Source of the DNA: Fibrobacter sp. UWB16
GTDB lineage: Bacteria; Fibrobacterota; Fibrobacteria; Fibrobacterales; Fibrobacteraceae
Reading direction: 5' to 3'
Assembly: GCF_900215325.1 (NCBI RefSeq)
Contig: NZ_OCMS01000001.1
Location: forward strand, 868,001-932,000
DNA length: 64,000 nucleotides
The position numbers and the translations under genes were made by a program. Positions 32,797-40,929 of the stretch are shown here, in pieces; the first letter of the stretch is position 1, and each line of letters starts with the position of its first letter. A model generated the notes under the pieces. The model was not told where the DNA came from, made no database searches, and saw only the letters and a program-made list of their open reading frames with translations.

Positions 32797-34248
32797 ATGG
32801 ATGAAAAAGAATTGAGAAAAATCATTCGTCAGGGAGAAAGCTTGACGGTCGAATTCAAGAGGGCAAAGACTGCATTGCCCGACAATCTTTTTGAATCTGT
32901 TGCGGCATTCTTAAACCGCAATGGGGGGCATATTGTCCTTGGTGTTACAGACGACAAAAAAATTGAGGGCGTTGCCCCCAATTGCGTCGAAAAACTTTGC
33001 AAGCAAATAGCGAATTTAAGCAACAATCCTGAAAAATTGGATCCTCAGAACTTGATAGACCCGCAAGTTGTTGATTACAAAGACAAAAAATTGATCTACT
33101 TCTTTGTTCCCGCCAGTTCGCAGGTCCACAAGACCGGCAAGAAGGTTTTTGACCGTAGCGTCGATGGCGATTTTGTGGTAAAGACGCAGAGCGCAATTAG
33201 TGCAATGTATTTGCGCAAAAGCAACAGCTATACGGAAAATACCGTTTATCCGGGGCTTCGCGAAATTGATATTAAACGCGGAATGCTTAAGAAGGCCAAG
33301 GATTTGATTCGTTCCATCAGGTCCAATCACCCGTGGCTCAAGTTGAACAAGGAAGATTTTTTCAAAGCGGCTGGTTTGATTCGCTATGATTCTACCATTG
33401 GAAAGTCGGGTTATACACTTGCTGCACTTATGCTGTTCGGCACGGACGAAGCGATTTCGAGTTATTTGCCATATTATAAAATTGAAGCAATAGTCCGCAA
33501 ACAAGACCTGATGCGTTACGATGATCGCTTGACTGTTACATGCAACTTGATTGATGGTTACGAATTATTGAACGGGTTTATCGAAAAGCATCTCCCAGAC
33601 AAATTCTATTTGGATGGGAAAACAAGACTCTCTTTGCGTGACAAGATTTTTAGAGAAGTGATTGCGAATATGCTGATTCATCGTGAATACATGAATCCGA
33701 TTCCAACAACGCTCGTTATTTATAAAGATAAGCTTGTGACGAATAACGCGAATAAGCCCTTTGCGTACGAGAAAATAGCATCTCAACTTTGTTCTTATCC
33801 TAAGAATCCGCATATTGCCACAATGTTTGCACAGATGGGGTTTGCGGAATACCTTGGTACGGGTATCCGTAAAATTAGTGACTTGTGCGAAATTTATTCT
33901 GGGTTAAAACCCAAATTTGTGGATAATGATATTTTTATAGCGGAGATTCCGTTGACAGATCATGTGCCAGAAAAGAGCAATATTGGCGGATTAAATGGCG
34001 GATTAAATGGCGGATTAAATGGCGGATTAAAAATTGAACTAAATGAAACACAGCAGAAAGTGTTCCTGGAAATCACAAAAAGACCTGGAGTTATGATAAA
34101 AGAACTTTCCGGCAGACTACAAATACCTATTGACACACTTGATAAGGTTGTTTCGTCTTTGCGTAAAAAAGAACTTATTGAACGTCGTGGTTCTAAAAAG
34201 ACTGGCGGCTATTGGGTAAAAAAGGAACCTACGTCCACAAACTGGTAA
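32797..34248 (+). CDS. AlbA_2/Schlafen AAA_4-type protein with C-terminal winged helix
   Basis: A 483-residue protein of the AlbA_2 (formerly AAA_4) family, often annotated as a transcriptional regulator or RecG-like. The N-terminal fold has SLTVEFKRAKTALPDN and FLNRNGGHIVLGVTDDKKI (about residues 13-60). The family's central helical part has FREVIANMLIHREYMNPIP near residue 290, and a Gly-Asn segment precedes a C-terminal winged helix with KRPGVMIKELSGRL. Between 33990 and 34028 there are four copies of a 12-bp unit coding NGGL, a replication-slippage repeat that gives a length-variable linker. The ATG at 32797 follows GGGG; an in-frame ATG at 32752 would overlap the small gene. It ends 15 bp from the convergent upp gene. 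Confidence 0.8.
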   Translation: MDEKELRKIIRQGESLTVEFKRAKTALPDNLFESVAAFLNRNGGHIVLGVTDDKKIEGVAPNCVEKLCKQIANLSNNPEKLDPQNLIDPQVVDYKDKKLIYFFVPASSQVHKTGKKVFDRSVDGDFVVKTQSAISAMYLRKSNSYTENTVYPGLREIDIKRGMLKKAKDLIRSIRSNHPWLKLNKEDFFKAAGLIRYDSTIGKSGYTLAALMLFGTDEAISSYLPYYKIEAIVRKQDLMRYDDRLTVTCNLIDGYELLNGFIEKHLPDKFYLDGKTRLSLRDKIFREVIANMLIHREYMNPIPTTLVIYKDKLVTNNANKPFAYEKIASQLCSYPKNPHIATMFAQMGFAEYLGTGIRKISDLCEIYSGLKPKFVDNDIFIAEIPLTDHVPEKSNIGGLNGGLNGGLNGGLKIELNETQQKVFLEITKRPGVMIKELSGRLQIPIDTLDKVVSSLRKKELIERRGSKKTGGYWVKKEPTSTNW

Positions 34249-34263
34249 TAAACATCGGACTTG

Positions 34264-34911
34264 CTATTTCGTTCCGAAAATGCGGTCGCCGGCATCACCG
34301 AGGCCGGGGCAAATGTAGGCAACCTCGTTCAGGCAGCGGTCCAGATGCCCGACATAAATCTGGACATCGGGGTGTGCGTCGTGCAGTTTTTTCAAGCCTT
34401 CGGGAGCGGCGATGATGCACATGAACTTAATCTTCTTGCCACCGTGTTTCTTTATCATGCTGATGGCATCGGCGGCAGACCCGCCAGTCGCAAGCATGGG
34501 GTCCACGACTACGATTTGCCGCTCGTCAATCGGGTCTGGGAGCTTGCAGTAGTATTCCACCGGTTCGTGCGTGCTTTCATCCCGGTAAAGTCCGATGTGG
34601 CCCACTTTTGCTGAAGGGACCAGCGCCTGCATACCGGAGACCATGCCGAGCCCCGCGCGTAGAATCGGAATCAGGGCGAGCTTTCGCCCGGCAAGCACCG
34701 GCGTAGTGCATTTTTCAATGGGGGTCTCGATTTCCTTGTCTTTAAGCGGGAGGTCCGCCAGGGCCTCGAACCCTTCGAGCATCGCGATTTCTTCGACAAG
34801 ACGGCGAAATTCGTTAGTGCCCGTTTCCTTGTCGCGCAGGTGCGAAATTTTGTGTTGTATAAGCGGGTGCTTGAAAATGGTCACGTTTTCCATGTTTTCA
34901 AATTCGTTCAT
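34264..34911 (-). CDS. upp: Uracil phosphoribosyltransferase
   Basis: A 215-residue pyrimidine-salvage enzyme that makes UMP from uracil and [21 protein letters not shown] (near residue 14), the loop [15 protein letters not shown] and the PRPP-binding [16 protein letters not shown] (near residue 136) are diagnostic, and [14 protein letters not shown] closes the C-terminus. AGGATAGG precedes the ATG. The only upstream partner in the operon is the remnant of a uracil permease, so salvage now depends on another importer or on uracil made in the cell. Confidence 0.95.
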   Translation of the reverse strand: MNEFENMENVTIFKHPLIQHKISHLRDKETGTNEFRRLVEEIAMLEGFEALADLPLKDKEIETPIEKCTTPVLAGRKLALIPILRAGLGMVSGMQALVPSAKVGHIGLYRDESTHEPVEYYCKLPDPIDERQIVVVDPMLATGGSAADAISMIKKHGGKKIKFMCIIAAPEGLKKLHDAHPDVQIYVGHLDRCLNEVAYICPGLGDAGDRIFGTK

Positions 34912-34917
34912 GGGAAC

Positions 34918-35037
34918 CTATCCTTTCTTGCTTAGCATTGCATCTACAATAATACCTAAAATAAGGGCGACGGCAATATTCGTCAGTGTTACCGCTCCCA
35001 CAGAAATAGTAATCCCGCCTATGCCGGTGATAAAAAT
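34918..35037 (-). pseudogene. 3' remnant of a uracil permease gene (uraA-like)
   Basis: Thirty-nine in-frame codons end at a TAG six bases before the upp start. They read FITGIGGITISVGAVTLTN then IAVALILGIIVDAMLSKKG, the shape of the last two membrane helices of UraA/NCS2 permeases. The frame is blocked by a stop at 35038, and nothing upstream resembles the missing part. The deletion removed most of an ancestral permease-upp operon. Confidence 0.7.
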
Positions 35038-35148
35038 TTAGCCGTTTAGAACTGTTCACGCTATGTGAAAAAAACTGCTTTTCATAATATACCAATTTGC
35101 TGATATAATATATTATTAATAATAATCAAGATAGCATGGGGTGTGAAT

Positions 35149-37233
35149 ATGAAAAAGAAAATCCTTCTTGCGGCAACGCTTGTAACCGTTTCGTCCATGT
35201 TAATGTCCTGCGGTGACGATGATTCCGTCAGCAAGGATTTTGACGAAGACGACCCCATTCTGGATATCCCCGGAGATTCTCTCGGTCAGGAAAACCCCAA
35301 GGATTCCCTCGATCCAGTTCTGCCCAAGGACACGGTTGACTCGGTTCTGCCCAAGGATACCGTCAATTCCGTCCAGCCAAAGGATTCCCTTTCTCAGGAA
35401 TTGCCTAAGGATTCTCTCGGCAATGACGAAATAAAGGATGAGGTTGCTGTCGCCAAATTCGATATTGCCCTGTCTATCGAGGATATCATTGTAGATTGGT
35501 ACGGCGGCGGTGGCGAAAAGGACCCCGACAACAATAGTTTTACCTATAAGCAGTATGCCAACAACTACTGGGACATACACGACCTGAATACGGATGTCTA
35601 TACTAAGGTGGAGATAAACTTTGCCAAGGCTGTCGCATACGATAACATTGATGTGATTGCGACTTATAGCGACGAGGCCAAGACTACGGAAAGAATTCCT
35701 AGTGGCGCAACAAGCCTTGTTCTGTCCTTTGAACCGGGCAAGACGCTTGTCAGTTTGGCTCTTGCCGTAAGCCCAGACACTCCAAGTGATGCCGCAACGA
35801 TCAGTTTCGGTAAAATCATTATCCGGGCAAAGGATTCCGATGGCACGGTAGGCAAGATGCCTGTAAAGTCCCCAAAATTAGGCTTGGACAATGCCAATCC
35901 TATATTGGATTTCCAGTATTGTGCGGACCCGACGGCCATTGAGTACAAGGGGCGTCTCTATGTCTATGGCACCAACGACCATCAGCAGTACGAAGAAGGT
36001 GTCAGCAATACTTACGAGAAAATCAAGACGCTGGTAATGATGTCCACTGACGATATGGTCAACTGGACTTATCACGGACTGATTCCTGTCGGTGAAGTGG
36101 CTCCGTGGATTATGGCTTCGTGGGCACCCAGCATCATTAGCAAGGAGCAGGCCGATGGCAGCACGCTTTTCTCCCTCTATTTCTCCAATAGCGGCTTTGG
36201 CACCGGCGTTATCCAGGCGAAGTCTCCGGTGGGTCCGTGGACATCTCCTTTGAGCAAGAGCCTTATCGATGGCGACAATCCTGTTGTAAAAGGCAGCGGC
36301 TCCATATTTGATCCGGGTGCCGTAATTGACGACAACGGCGATGGCTGGATTTCGTTCGGTAATGGGCAGGGCTGGATTGCCAAGCTCAATCCGGACTTGC
36401 ATTCCCTTGACGGGGATCCGGTGAAACTTCCGTCCCCGTTCCACTTTGAGGCAAATGAACTCAATTATATCAACGGCAAGTACGTATATACTTTCAACAA
36501 CGACTGGAACGACCATACTCCTTGGGAATGGGGTGGTGAGGCTCCGACGGCCTGCAGCATGAACTACTTCACCAGTACCGAGCCCCTGAATCCTGATTCC
36601 TGGACCTACGGCGGGAACTACTTCAAGAACATGGGTGAGAATGGCATGACCTACGGCAACAATCACACTCATCTCCATAAGTATCAGGACAAGTGGTACA
36701 TATTCTATCAGGCAGCTATTCTAGAGGCTTCCATAGGTACCCACGGCGGTTTCCGCAGCATTCTGGTTGACGAAATTGAAGTGGACGAAGCAAATGTCGT
36801 TATCAAGGAAGCGAAACCGACCTACAAGGGTGTAAAGGCCATCAAGAATCTTGACCCCTATTCCGTGCAGCAGGCATCTACGGCTGCCGCAACCCTGGGC
36901 ATTCGCTACGTGCCAACGGAGGAACCCGGCCACATGGTGGCTTCCGTCGGTACTCCCAGCAAGGATGGCCCGGCACCTACAGAAGGCGTCATCGAAGTTC
37001 GCAATGTGAATTTCAGCAGCGCAAAAACGCTGAAGGCCCTGGTGAAAGGCAAGGGCTCGGTAACGCTCCGTCTTGACAAGCGAGATGGCGCGAACGTAGC
37101 CTCAATCAACAGCGCTGGCAGTGACTGGCAGGAACAGGAAGCGAAGTGCGGCAACATCTCAAGCGGCGTCCACACGGTCTATCTGATTATAAAGGGTGAT
37201 GTGCTGTTCGATACCTGGCAGTTTGCGAATTAG
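35149..37233 (+). CDS. GH43-family lipoprotein with C-terminal CBM6-like domain
   Basis: A 694-residue lipoprotein (signal MKKKILLAATLVTVSSMLMS, lipobox LMSC). Residues 28-100 are a repetitive linker of PKDSL/PKDTV units, and residues 105-245 hold an immunoglobulin- or CBM-like beta region. The five-bladed GH43 propeller spans about 258-560 with the three acidic catalytic residues in QYCADPTAI, SIFDPGAVIDDNG and FEANELNYING. Residues 590-694 look like CBM6 (VEVRNVNFSSAKTLKALVKG). It probably hydrolyses arabino- or xylo-oligosaccharides at the cell surface. The ATG at 35149 is favoured because a GGGG site lies seven bases before it; a GTG two codons earlier is also open. Confidence 0.85.
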   Translation: MKKKILLAATLVTVSSMLMSCGDDDSVSKDFDEDDPILDIPGDSLGQENPKDSLDPVLPKDTVDSVLPKDTVNSVQPKDSLSQELPKDSLGNDEIKDEVAVAKFDIALSIEDIIVDWYGGGGEKDPDNNSFTYKQYANNYWDIHDLNTDVYTKVEINFAKAVAYDNIDVIATYSDEAKTTERIPSGATSLVLSFEPGKTLVSLALAVSPDTPSDAATISFGKIIIRAKDSDGTVGKMPVKSPKLGLDNANPILDFQYCADPTAIEYKGRLYVYGTNDHQQYEEGVSNTYEKIKTLVMMSTDDMVNWTYHGLIPVGEVAPWIMASWAPSIISKEQADGSTLFSLYFSNSGFGTGVIQAKSPVGPWTSPLSKSLIDGDNPVVKGSGSIFDPGAVIDDNGDGWISFGNGQGWIAKLNPDLHSLDGDPVKLPSPFHFEANELNYINGKYVYTFNNDWNDHTPWEWGGEAPTACSMNYFTSTEPLNPDSWTYGGNYFKNMGENGMTYGNNHTHLHKYQDKWYIFYQAAILEASIGTHGGFRSILVDEIEVDEANVVIKEAKPTYKGVKAIKNLDPYSVQQASTAAATLGIRYVPTEEPGHMVASVGTPSKDGPAPTEGVIEVRNVNFSSAKTLKALVKGKGSVTLRLDKRDGANVASINSAGSDWQEQEAKCGNISSGVHTVYLIIKGDVLFDTWQFAN

Positions 37234-37275
37234 TCCGCTGATAGCCCTGGGCTATTATATAACTATATTTCTTGC

Positions 37276-37479
37276 ATGACCATTTACAACATTGGCAATC
37301 GGGTCGTCAACAATTATCTTTTTGCAATTGATGAAGGGTACATTCTCATTGACACGGGATACGAGAACGGTTTTGCGCGTTTTCAAAGAAACCTCAAAAA
37401 GCTCAATATACAGCCAAGCGGATATAATATCCATCATGTTCATACGCCTTGGGGTCTTTCACAAAGCCAAGCGCGGTAA
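37276..37479 (+). pseudogene. Truncated metallo-beta-lactamase-fold hydrolase
   Basis: Residues 1-47 read MTIYNIGNRVVNNYLFAIDE then GYILIDTGYENGFARF..., the exact start of a metallo-beta-lactamase hydrolase, including the first strand pair. The HxHxDH metal motif that should come next (LTHAHDDH) is absent. After NIQPS (about 37420) the reading frame turns into sequence antisense to a different small gene and ends. The junction shows that a rearrangement removed the rest. No ribosome site is clear. Confidence 0.75.
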
Positions 37480-37546
37480 GTTCTTTTGCAACCGCATAGA
37501 ACGGCAAAAGCAAAATAAATAGACAAGCAAAAACAAAATATTTCAT
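37403..37546 (-). CDS. Small exported protein, 47 residues, probably cut at its 3' end
   Basis: Read leftward, this is a short frame with a clean signal peptide (MKYFVFACLFILLLPFYAVA) and a mature part ELTALGFVKDPKAYEHDGYY. It lies 18 bp after the membrane protein gene at 37565 in the same direction. Its final codons IRLAVY fall at the same junction as the metallo-beta-lactamase stub on the other strand, so the natural C-terminus is likely lost. No homologue is known to me, and the ribosome site is weak. Confidence 0.45.
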   Translation of the reverse strand: MKYFVFACLFILLLPFYAVAKELTALGFVKDPKAYEHDGYYIRLAVY

Positions 37547-37564
37547 ACAATTTAACACTTTATA

Positions 37565-38392
37565 TTACTCTCTTTTGACTGTCGTTGTAACTTTCAGCGT
37601 ATCGGCTTTGCTGTACGGAGTCTTGTATATTAATTTCCAAGTGAAAGAGCTATCCCTCAAAGACAATACGTCCATCGCATAAAAATGAGATTCTGGAAGT
37701 GCAGGCAAATTTGTGTATTTAGGATTCCCACAATAAGTTGGATAATTGTCGCAATAACACGTATAGTGCGGAAACGAATGCATCTCAGGACAAGAAATAG
37801 AAACAGAATGTATTGTCGGCGCCGTTTTGAGATTCGAGCTTAAAGAATCTTTGCGTTCATTTTTTTCTTTTGACTTTGCAGATTTTTTGGAGTCTTTTTT
37901 CTTTCCTGTTTCATAGAAAGTCACGCCACTAGGCAAATCAATGGCAGTCAACTCATACGAAGACGAAAACCTTTTTGAATGAGAACAAGGGAAAGTTTTC
38001 TTTACTGAAGCAAATTGTTTTTTAAAATAAGCGGTGTCAAACGTTGCATATACAGGACGAGGGATATAACTCGTTTTCTTAAACAGACCAAAATTTAAAT
38101 TTATATAGGCCGTATCTTGATACGTATTTGTGTCCGGTTTATATTTCCGCGAAAGTGGATAACCTTTAAATGTATCATCGGGACACAGTTCTGCATGGCA
38201 CTGAAATTCATCCCCTTTTATCTCGCAGTTAGAAGCCCGCCATACAGAAATTTCGCCTTTGTGATCTTTAATGCGATAATACACCAAGGCATTTTCAGGA
38301 ATACGATTGTTATAGTACAGAAAGAAAAGTGTTCCTGCAACCAGAACAAGCAAAATAGGTAACACAATTTTCAAAACAAACTTGAACTTCAT
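37565..38392 (-). CDS. Hypothetical single-pass or lipoprotein-like envelope protein
   Basis: A 275-residue AT-rich gene that I do not recognise. The N-terminus MKFKFVLKIVLPILLVLVAG and the following FFLYYNNR form one membrane helix with a short cytoplasmic face, so the rest should be outside. The mature part has eleven Cys, many in pairs, suggesting disulphides (for example SCPEMHSFPHYTCYCDNYPT). A Lys/Ser-rich stretch (TGKKKDSKKSAKSKEKNERK) interrupts it near residue 165. The upstream boundary is unclear; I prefer the ATG at 38392, but no strong ribosome site exists. It is probably an accessory surface protein of a lineage-specific island. Confidence 0.6.
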   Translation of the reverse strand: MKFKFVLKIVLPILLVLVAGTLFFLYYNNRIPENALVYYRIKDHKGEISVWRASNCEIKGDEFQCHAELCPDDTFKGYPLSRKYKPDTNTYQDTAYINLNFGLFKKTSYIPRPVYATFDTAYFKKQFASVKKTFPCSHSKRFSSSYELTAIDLPSGVTFYETGKKKDSKKSAKSKEKNERKDSLSSNLKTAPTIHSVSISCPEMHSFPHYTCYCDNYPTYCGNPKYTNLPALPESHFYAMDVLSLRDSSFTWKLIYKTPYSKADTLKVTTTVKRE

Positions 38393-38472
38393 ATCGCACA
38401 ACATACAAAAGTCAAACAGTACGCGCAAGAGACTTCGCAAATTCGTTCACAGTTTTACCTCTTTTACCGTAC

Positions 38473-38501
38473 TTGTTTTTCTCAAATTTTAATTGTATAT
38501 T
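38473..38501 (+). promoter_or_regulatory. Sigma-70 promoter of the DprA-like gene
   Basis: TTGTTT (38473-38478), a 17-bp spacer and TATATT (38496-38501). It gives a leader of about 75 nt that contains the hairpin at 38532-38570. Confidence 0.65.
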
Positions 38502-38531
38502 ACGTTTAGCACTAGAAAGGGTGATGTTATT

Positions 38532-38570
38532 AGATCGCAGTTCGCGCAAGCGGGGCGGTCTTTATTTTTT
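38532..38570 (+). terminator. Terminator-like hairpin inside the leader of the DprA-like gene
   Basis: AGATCGC (38532-38538) pairs with GCGGTCT (38555-38561), one G-U pair, around a nested CGC-GCAA-GCG hairpin, and TTTATTTTTT follows immediately. This is 15 bp before the ATG at 38585, in the right place for transcription attenuation. Either a sensor controls it or it ends a short independent RNA. Confidence 0.6.
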
Positions 38571-38584
38571 AAGGGAGCAAAAAT

Positions 38585-39076
38585 ATGAACAGAATCAAAC
38601 TTATCGGAATCAACACAGAGGGGGCCATGCGATTGTGGTTTGGGCCAGAAACGAAAATCGGTGTTTTCGCGTCGAGAGATTTTGACGCAGATGATTATCG
38701 ACTGGAGCAATGGGCCGCAGAAGCAGGGGGGTTCCACCAGTGCCTTGTGGGCACGTTCCATTCGGATGCGGAACGTCGGATTTTAGACATTGCGCTTGCG
38801 AACGGTGCGTTTGCGGTCTGGATTCGCGGGTGCAGCCTCCCCCGCATTTATCGTGGCGCCGTGGAAAAAGCGATGGAAAACGACCATTTGCTTACGCTTT
38901 CGTGCTTCCACAGAAAGCACCACACAGAAGCGACTGCGCGTTATTGCGTGCAATTGGTGTCCACGTGCACGAAAAAGCACACGTTCTTTATGAACGAAAA
39001 CGATTCGCTGCTAGAGCCGGTTTATCGCAAAGTGGCTTGGCATCGCAACACGCAGCTTTTTTACGGACGCGATTAG
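38585..39076 (+). CDS. DprA/Smf-like Rossmann-fold protein (tentative)
   Basis: A 163-residue cytoplasmic protein of no firm family. The pattern KIGVFASRDFDADDYRLEQW, then GGFHQCLVGTFHSDAERRIL and DIALANGAFAVWIRGCSLPR, resembles short DNA-processing (DprA/Smf, SLOG-superfamily) proteins, in which a nucleotide-binding Rossmann fold is followed by a Cys-rich ALANG segment. MENDHLLTLSCFHRKHHTEA also fits. The likeness is from pattern only. It is preceded by a promoter and an attenuator-like hairpin and ends before the acid phosphatase gene. Confidence 0.55.
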   Translation: MNRIKLIGINTEGAMRLWFGPETKIGVFASRDFDADDYRLEQWAAEAGGFHQCLVGTFHSDAERRILDIALANGAFAVWIRGCSLPRIYRGAVEKAMENDHLLTLSCFHRKHHTEATARYCVQLVSTCTKKHTFFMNENDSLLEPVYRKVAWHRNTQLFYGRD

Positions 39077-39135
39077 TGCGCATTTCATTACTGTAATAAA
39101 CGTTCACGCGTTTTCTAAAAATATATCTTTAAAAT

Positions 39136-39870
39136 ATGATTACACTTCTCCAAAAATCTGTTTTCGCTCTTGCCATTTGCGGAGCAACTCTTTGCAGTTT
39201 TGCGGCAGACGCAAAACCATACGTCAAGGCAGACGCGCTTCCGAACGCGCTCAACTTCTACCCTGCGCCGCCGGAAACAACGTCCGTCCAGTTCATGTAC
39301 GACATCTCGCAATACATGTGGGGCAAAGCGATGCGAGCGGATTCCGCACGTGCAGCCCTGGCCGTGGCGCAGGCGGTAGAAACGATCGAGGACATGGCCA
39401 AGATGTTCAGCGAACCTTTTGGCATGGAAATTTCGGCAAAGAAGACGCCCGCCATCATGAACATGCTCGAACGCGGAATCCGGACGCTTAAGCAGGTGGG
39501 GAGCCTGCCCAAGAGGCATTACATGAGGCGCCGCCCCTATGACCGCTTCAACGAATCGACTCTTGTCCCTGCCGAAGAAGAGCGGCTGAGAACGAATGGC
39601 TCCTACCCGTCGGGACATACCGTTCGCGCCAGGTCAATGGCATTGCTCTTGGTCGAGGTGAACCCGGCTGCGCAAGACGCATTGTTGAAGTACGCCTATG
39701 AATGGGGGCAAAGTCGCGTGATTGCAGGGTTCCATTGGCAAAGCGATGTTGATGCCTCCAAAGTTCTTGTTTCAGGAGCGTTTGCAAGTTTGCACAATGA
39801 CGAGACTTTCCTTGCCGACATGAAAAAGGCACGAGCCGAATTCAAGAAGTTATCTGCAAAGAAGAAATAA
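39136..39870 (+). CDS. Class A non-specific acid phosphatase (PAP2 family)
   Basis: A 244-residue exported enzyme with the signal MITLLQKSVFALAICGATLC ending near AADA. The catalytic triad of the PAP2/vanadium-haloperoxidase fold is complete: KRHYMRRRP (K-x6-RP, about residue 126), GSYPSGHTVRARS (near residue 157) and SRVIAGFHWQSD (R-x5-H-x3-D, near residue 196). It removes phosphate from nucleotides and sugar phosphates in the periplasm. It ends one base before the convergent BASS transporter gene. Confidence 0.93.
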   Translation: MITLLQKSVFALAICGATLCSFAADAKPYVKADALPNALNFYPAPPETTSVQFMYDISQYMWGKAMRADSARAALAVAQAVETIEDMAKMFSEPFGMEISAKKTPAIMNMLERGIRTLKQVGSLPKRHYMRRRPYDRFNESTLVPAEEERLRTNGSYPSGHTVRARSMALLLVEVNPAAQDALLKYAYEWGQSRVIAGFHWQSDVDASKVLVSGAFASLHNDETFLADMKKARAEFKKLSAKKK

Positions 39871-39871
39871 C

Positions 39872-40807
39872 TTATTTATCCCAGCGGCGGTAAACATTCG
39901 CCAAAATCGCACCGGAAATGTTATGCCATACGGAGAATATGGCGCCGGGGACGGTTGCCATGGCAAGGCCCGAGAACGCAGTCGCCGCAAGGCTTGTTGC
40001 AAGCCCAGAATTCTGCATGCCGATTTCAATGGAGAGCGCTTTTGTCTTGGGCGTAGAGAACTTGAGCATTTTGCCGAGACCAAAGCCACAGCCGTAACCG
40101 AGCAAGTTGTGAAGAATCACCACGGCAAACACGATAGCGCCCGTAGAGAGAATCTTCGCTGCATTGTGCGAAACGACAGCCGCGACAATCATCGCAATAG
40201 CAATCACAGAAACAAGCGGCAAAACTTTAATCGCCCGCGCTGTCCATTTGCCAAAGAACTTGTTGATAACAAATCCTAACGCAATCGGCACAAGCACCAC
40301 CTTCACGATGGAGAGGAACATCGCCATCACATCGACATTGACCGTCGTTCGAAGCAGCAAGTACGTAATCGCCGGAGTCAGCACAGGCGCAAGAAGCGTA
40401 TTCACGCTCGTCATGCCGACAGAAAGCGCGACATCACCCTTCGAGAGGTAAGTGATGACGTTACTCGCAGTGCCACCTGGGCAAGTGCCCACGAGAACCA
40501 CGCCCGCCATTAAAGCAGCATCGAGTCCAAACGCTTTCGAAAGCAAAAAAGCAAGTGTAGGCATCACCACAAACTGCGATGTGCAACCGAGGATGATTTC
40601 TTTCGGTCGCATGAACACCAGCGCAAAATCACTCAACTTGAGCGTAAGCCCCATGCCAAACATCACGACCATCAAAAGGTAATTCACCCACGAAAGTTGG
40701 ATCCAAAGAGTCGTGCTTGGGGCAAATAAAGAGAGTGCCGCAACTGCAAGCACCACCACCGCCATCCACTTGCCAATAAATTCACTGATTTTTTCAAAAA
40801 TTCGCAT
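39872..40807 (-). CDS. Bile acid:sodium symporter family (BASS) transporter
   Basis: A 311-residue membrane protein with ten hydrophobic segments and the BASS signatures FGMGLTLKLSDF (near residue 52), GTCPGGTASNVITYLSKGD (near residue 106), and IEIGMQNSGLATSLAATAF near residue 257. Such carriers move anions such as bile acids, pantoate or pyruvate with sodium; the substrate here is unknown. The ATG at 40807 follows AAGGTG. A longer in-frame start at 40882 lacks a membrane-compatible N-terminus. Convergent with the acid phosphatase gene. Confidence 0.88.
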   Translation of the reverse strand: MRIFEKISEFIGKWMAVVVLAVAALSLFAPSTTLWIQLSWVNYLLMVVMFGMGLTLKLSDFALVFMRPKEIILGCTSQFVVMPTLAFLLSKAFGLDAALMAGVVLVGTCPGGTASNVITYLSKGDVALSVGMTSVNTLLAPVLTPAITYLLLRTTVNVDVMAMFLSIVKVVLVPIALGFVINKFFGKWTARAIKVLPLVSVIAIAMIVAAVVSHNAAKILSTGAIVFAVVILHNLLGYGCGFGLGKMLKFSTPKTKALSIEIGMQNSGLATSLAATAFSGLAMATVPGAIFSVWHNISGAILANVYRRWDK

Positions 40808-40929
40808 TGTAAAACACCTTGTCAAAGCAAAAGTCCGGCCATCCAAGAACTCCAATGAATATAGAATATTTACAGTTTTCACTGGAAAAATTGATATCGC
40901 TATTTTAAAAAATCAAGTATATTAATAAT

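Noticed and set aside
38473-38584. Fluoride or c-di-GMP riboswitch in the leader of the DprA-like gene
   Set aside because: The GGTGATG stretch suggests a fluoride-type start, but the rest of the aptamer is missing, and the gene is not a fluoride or c-di-GMP target.
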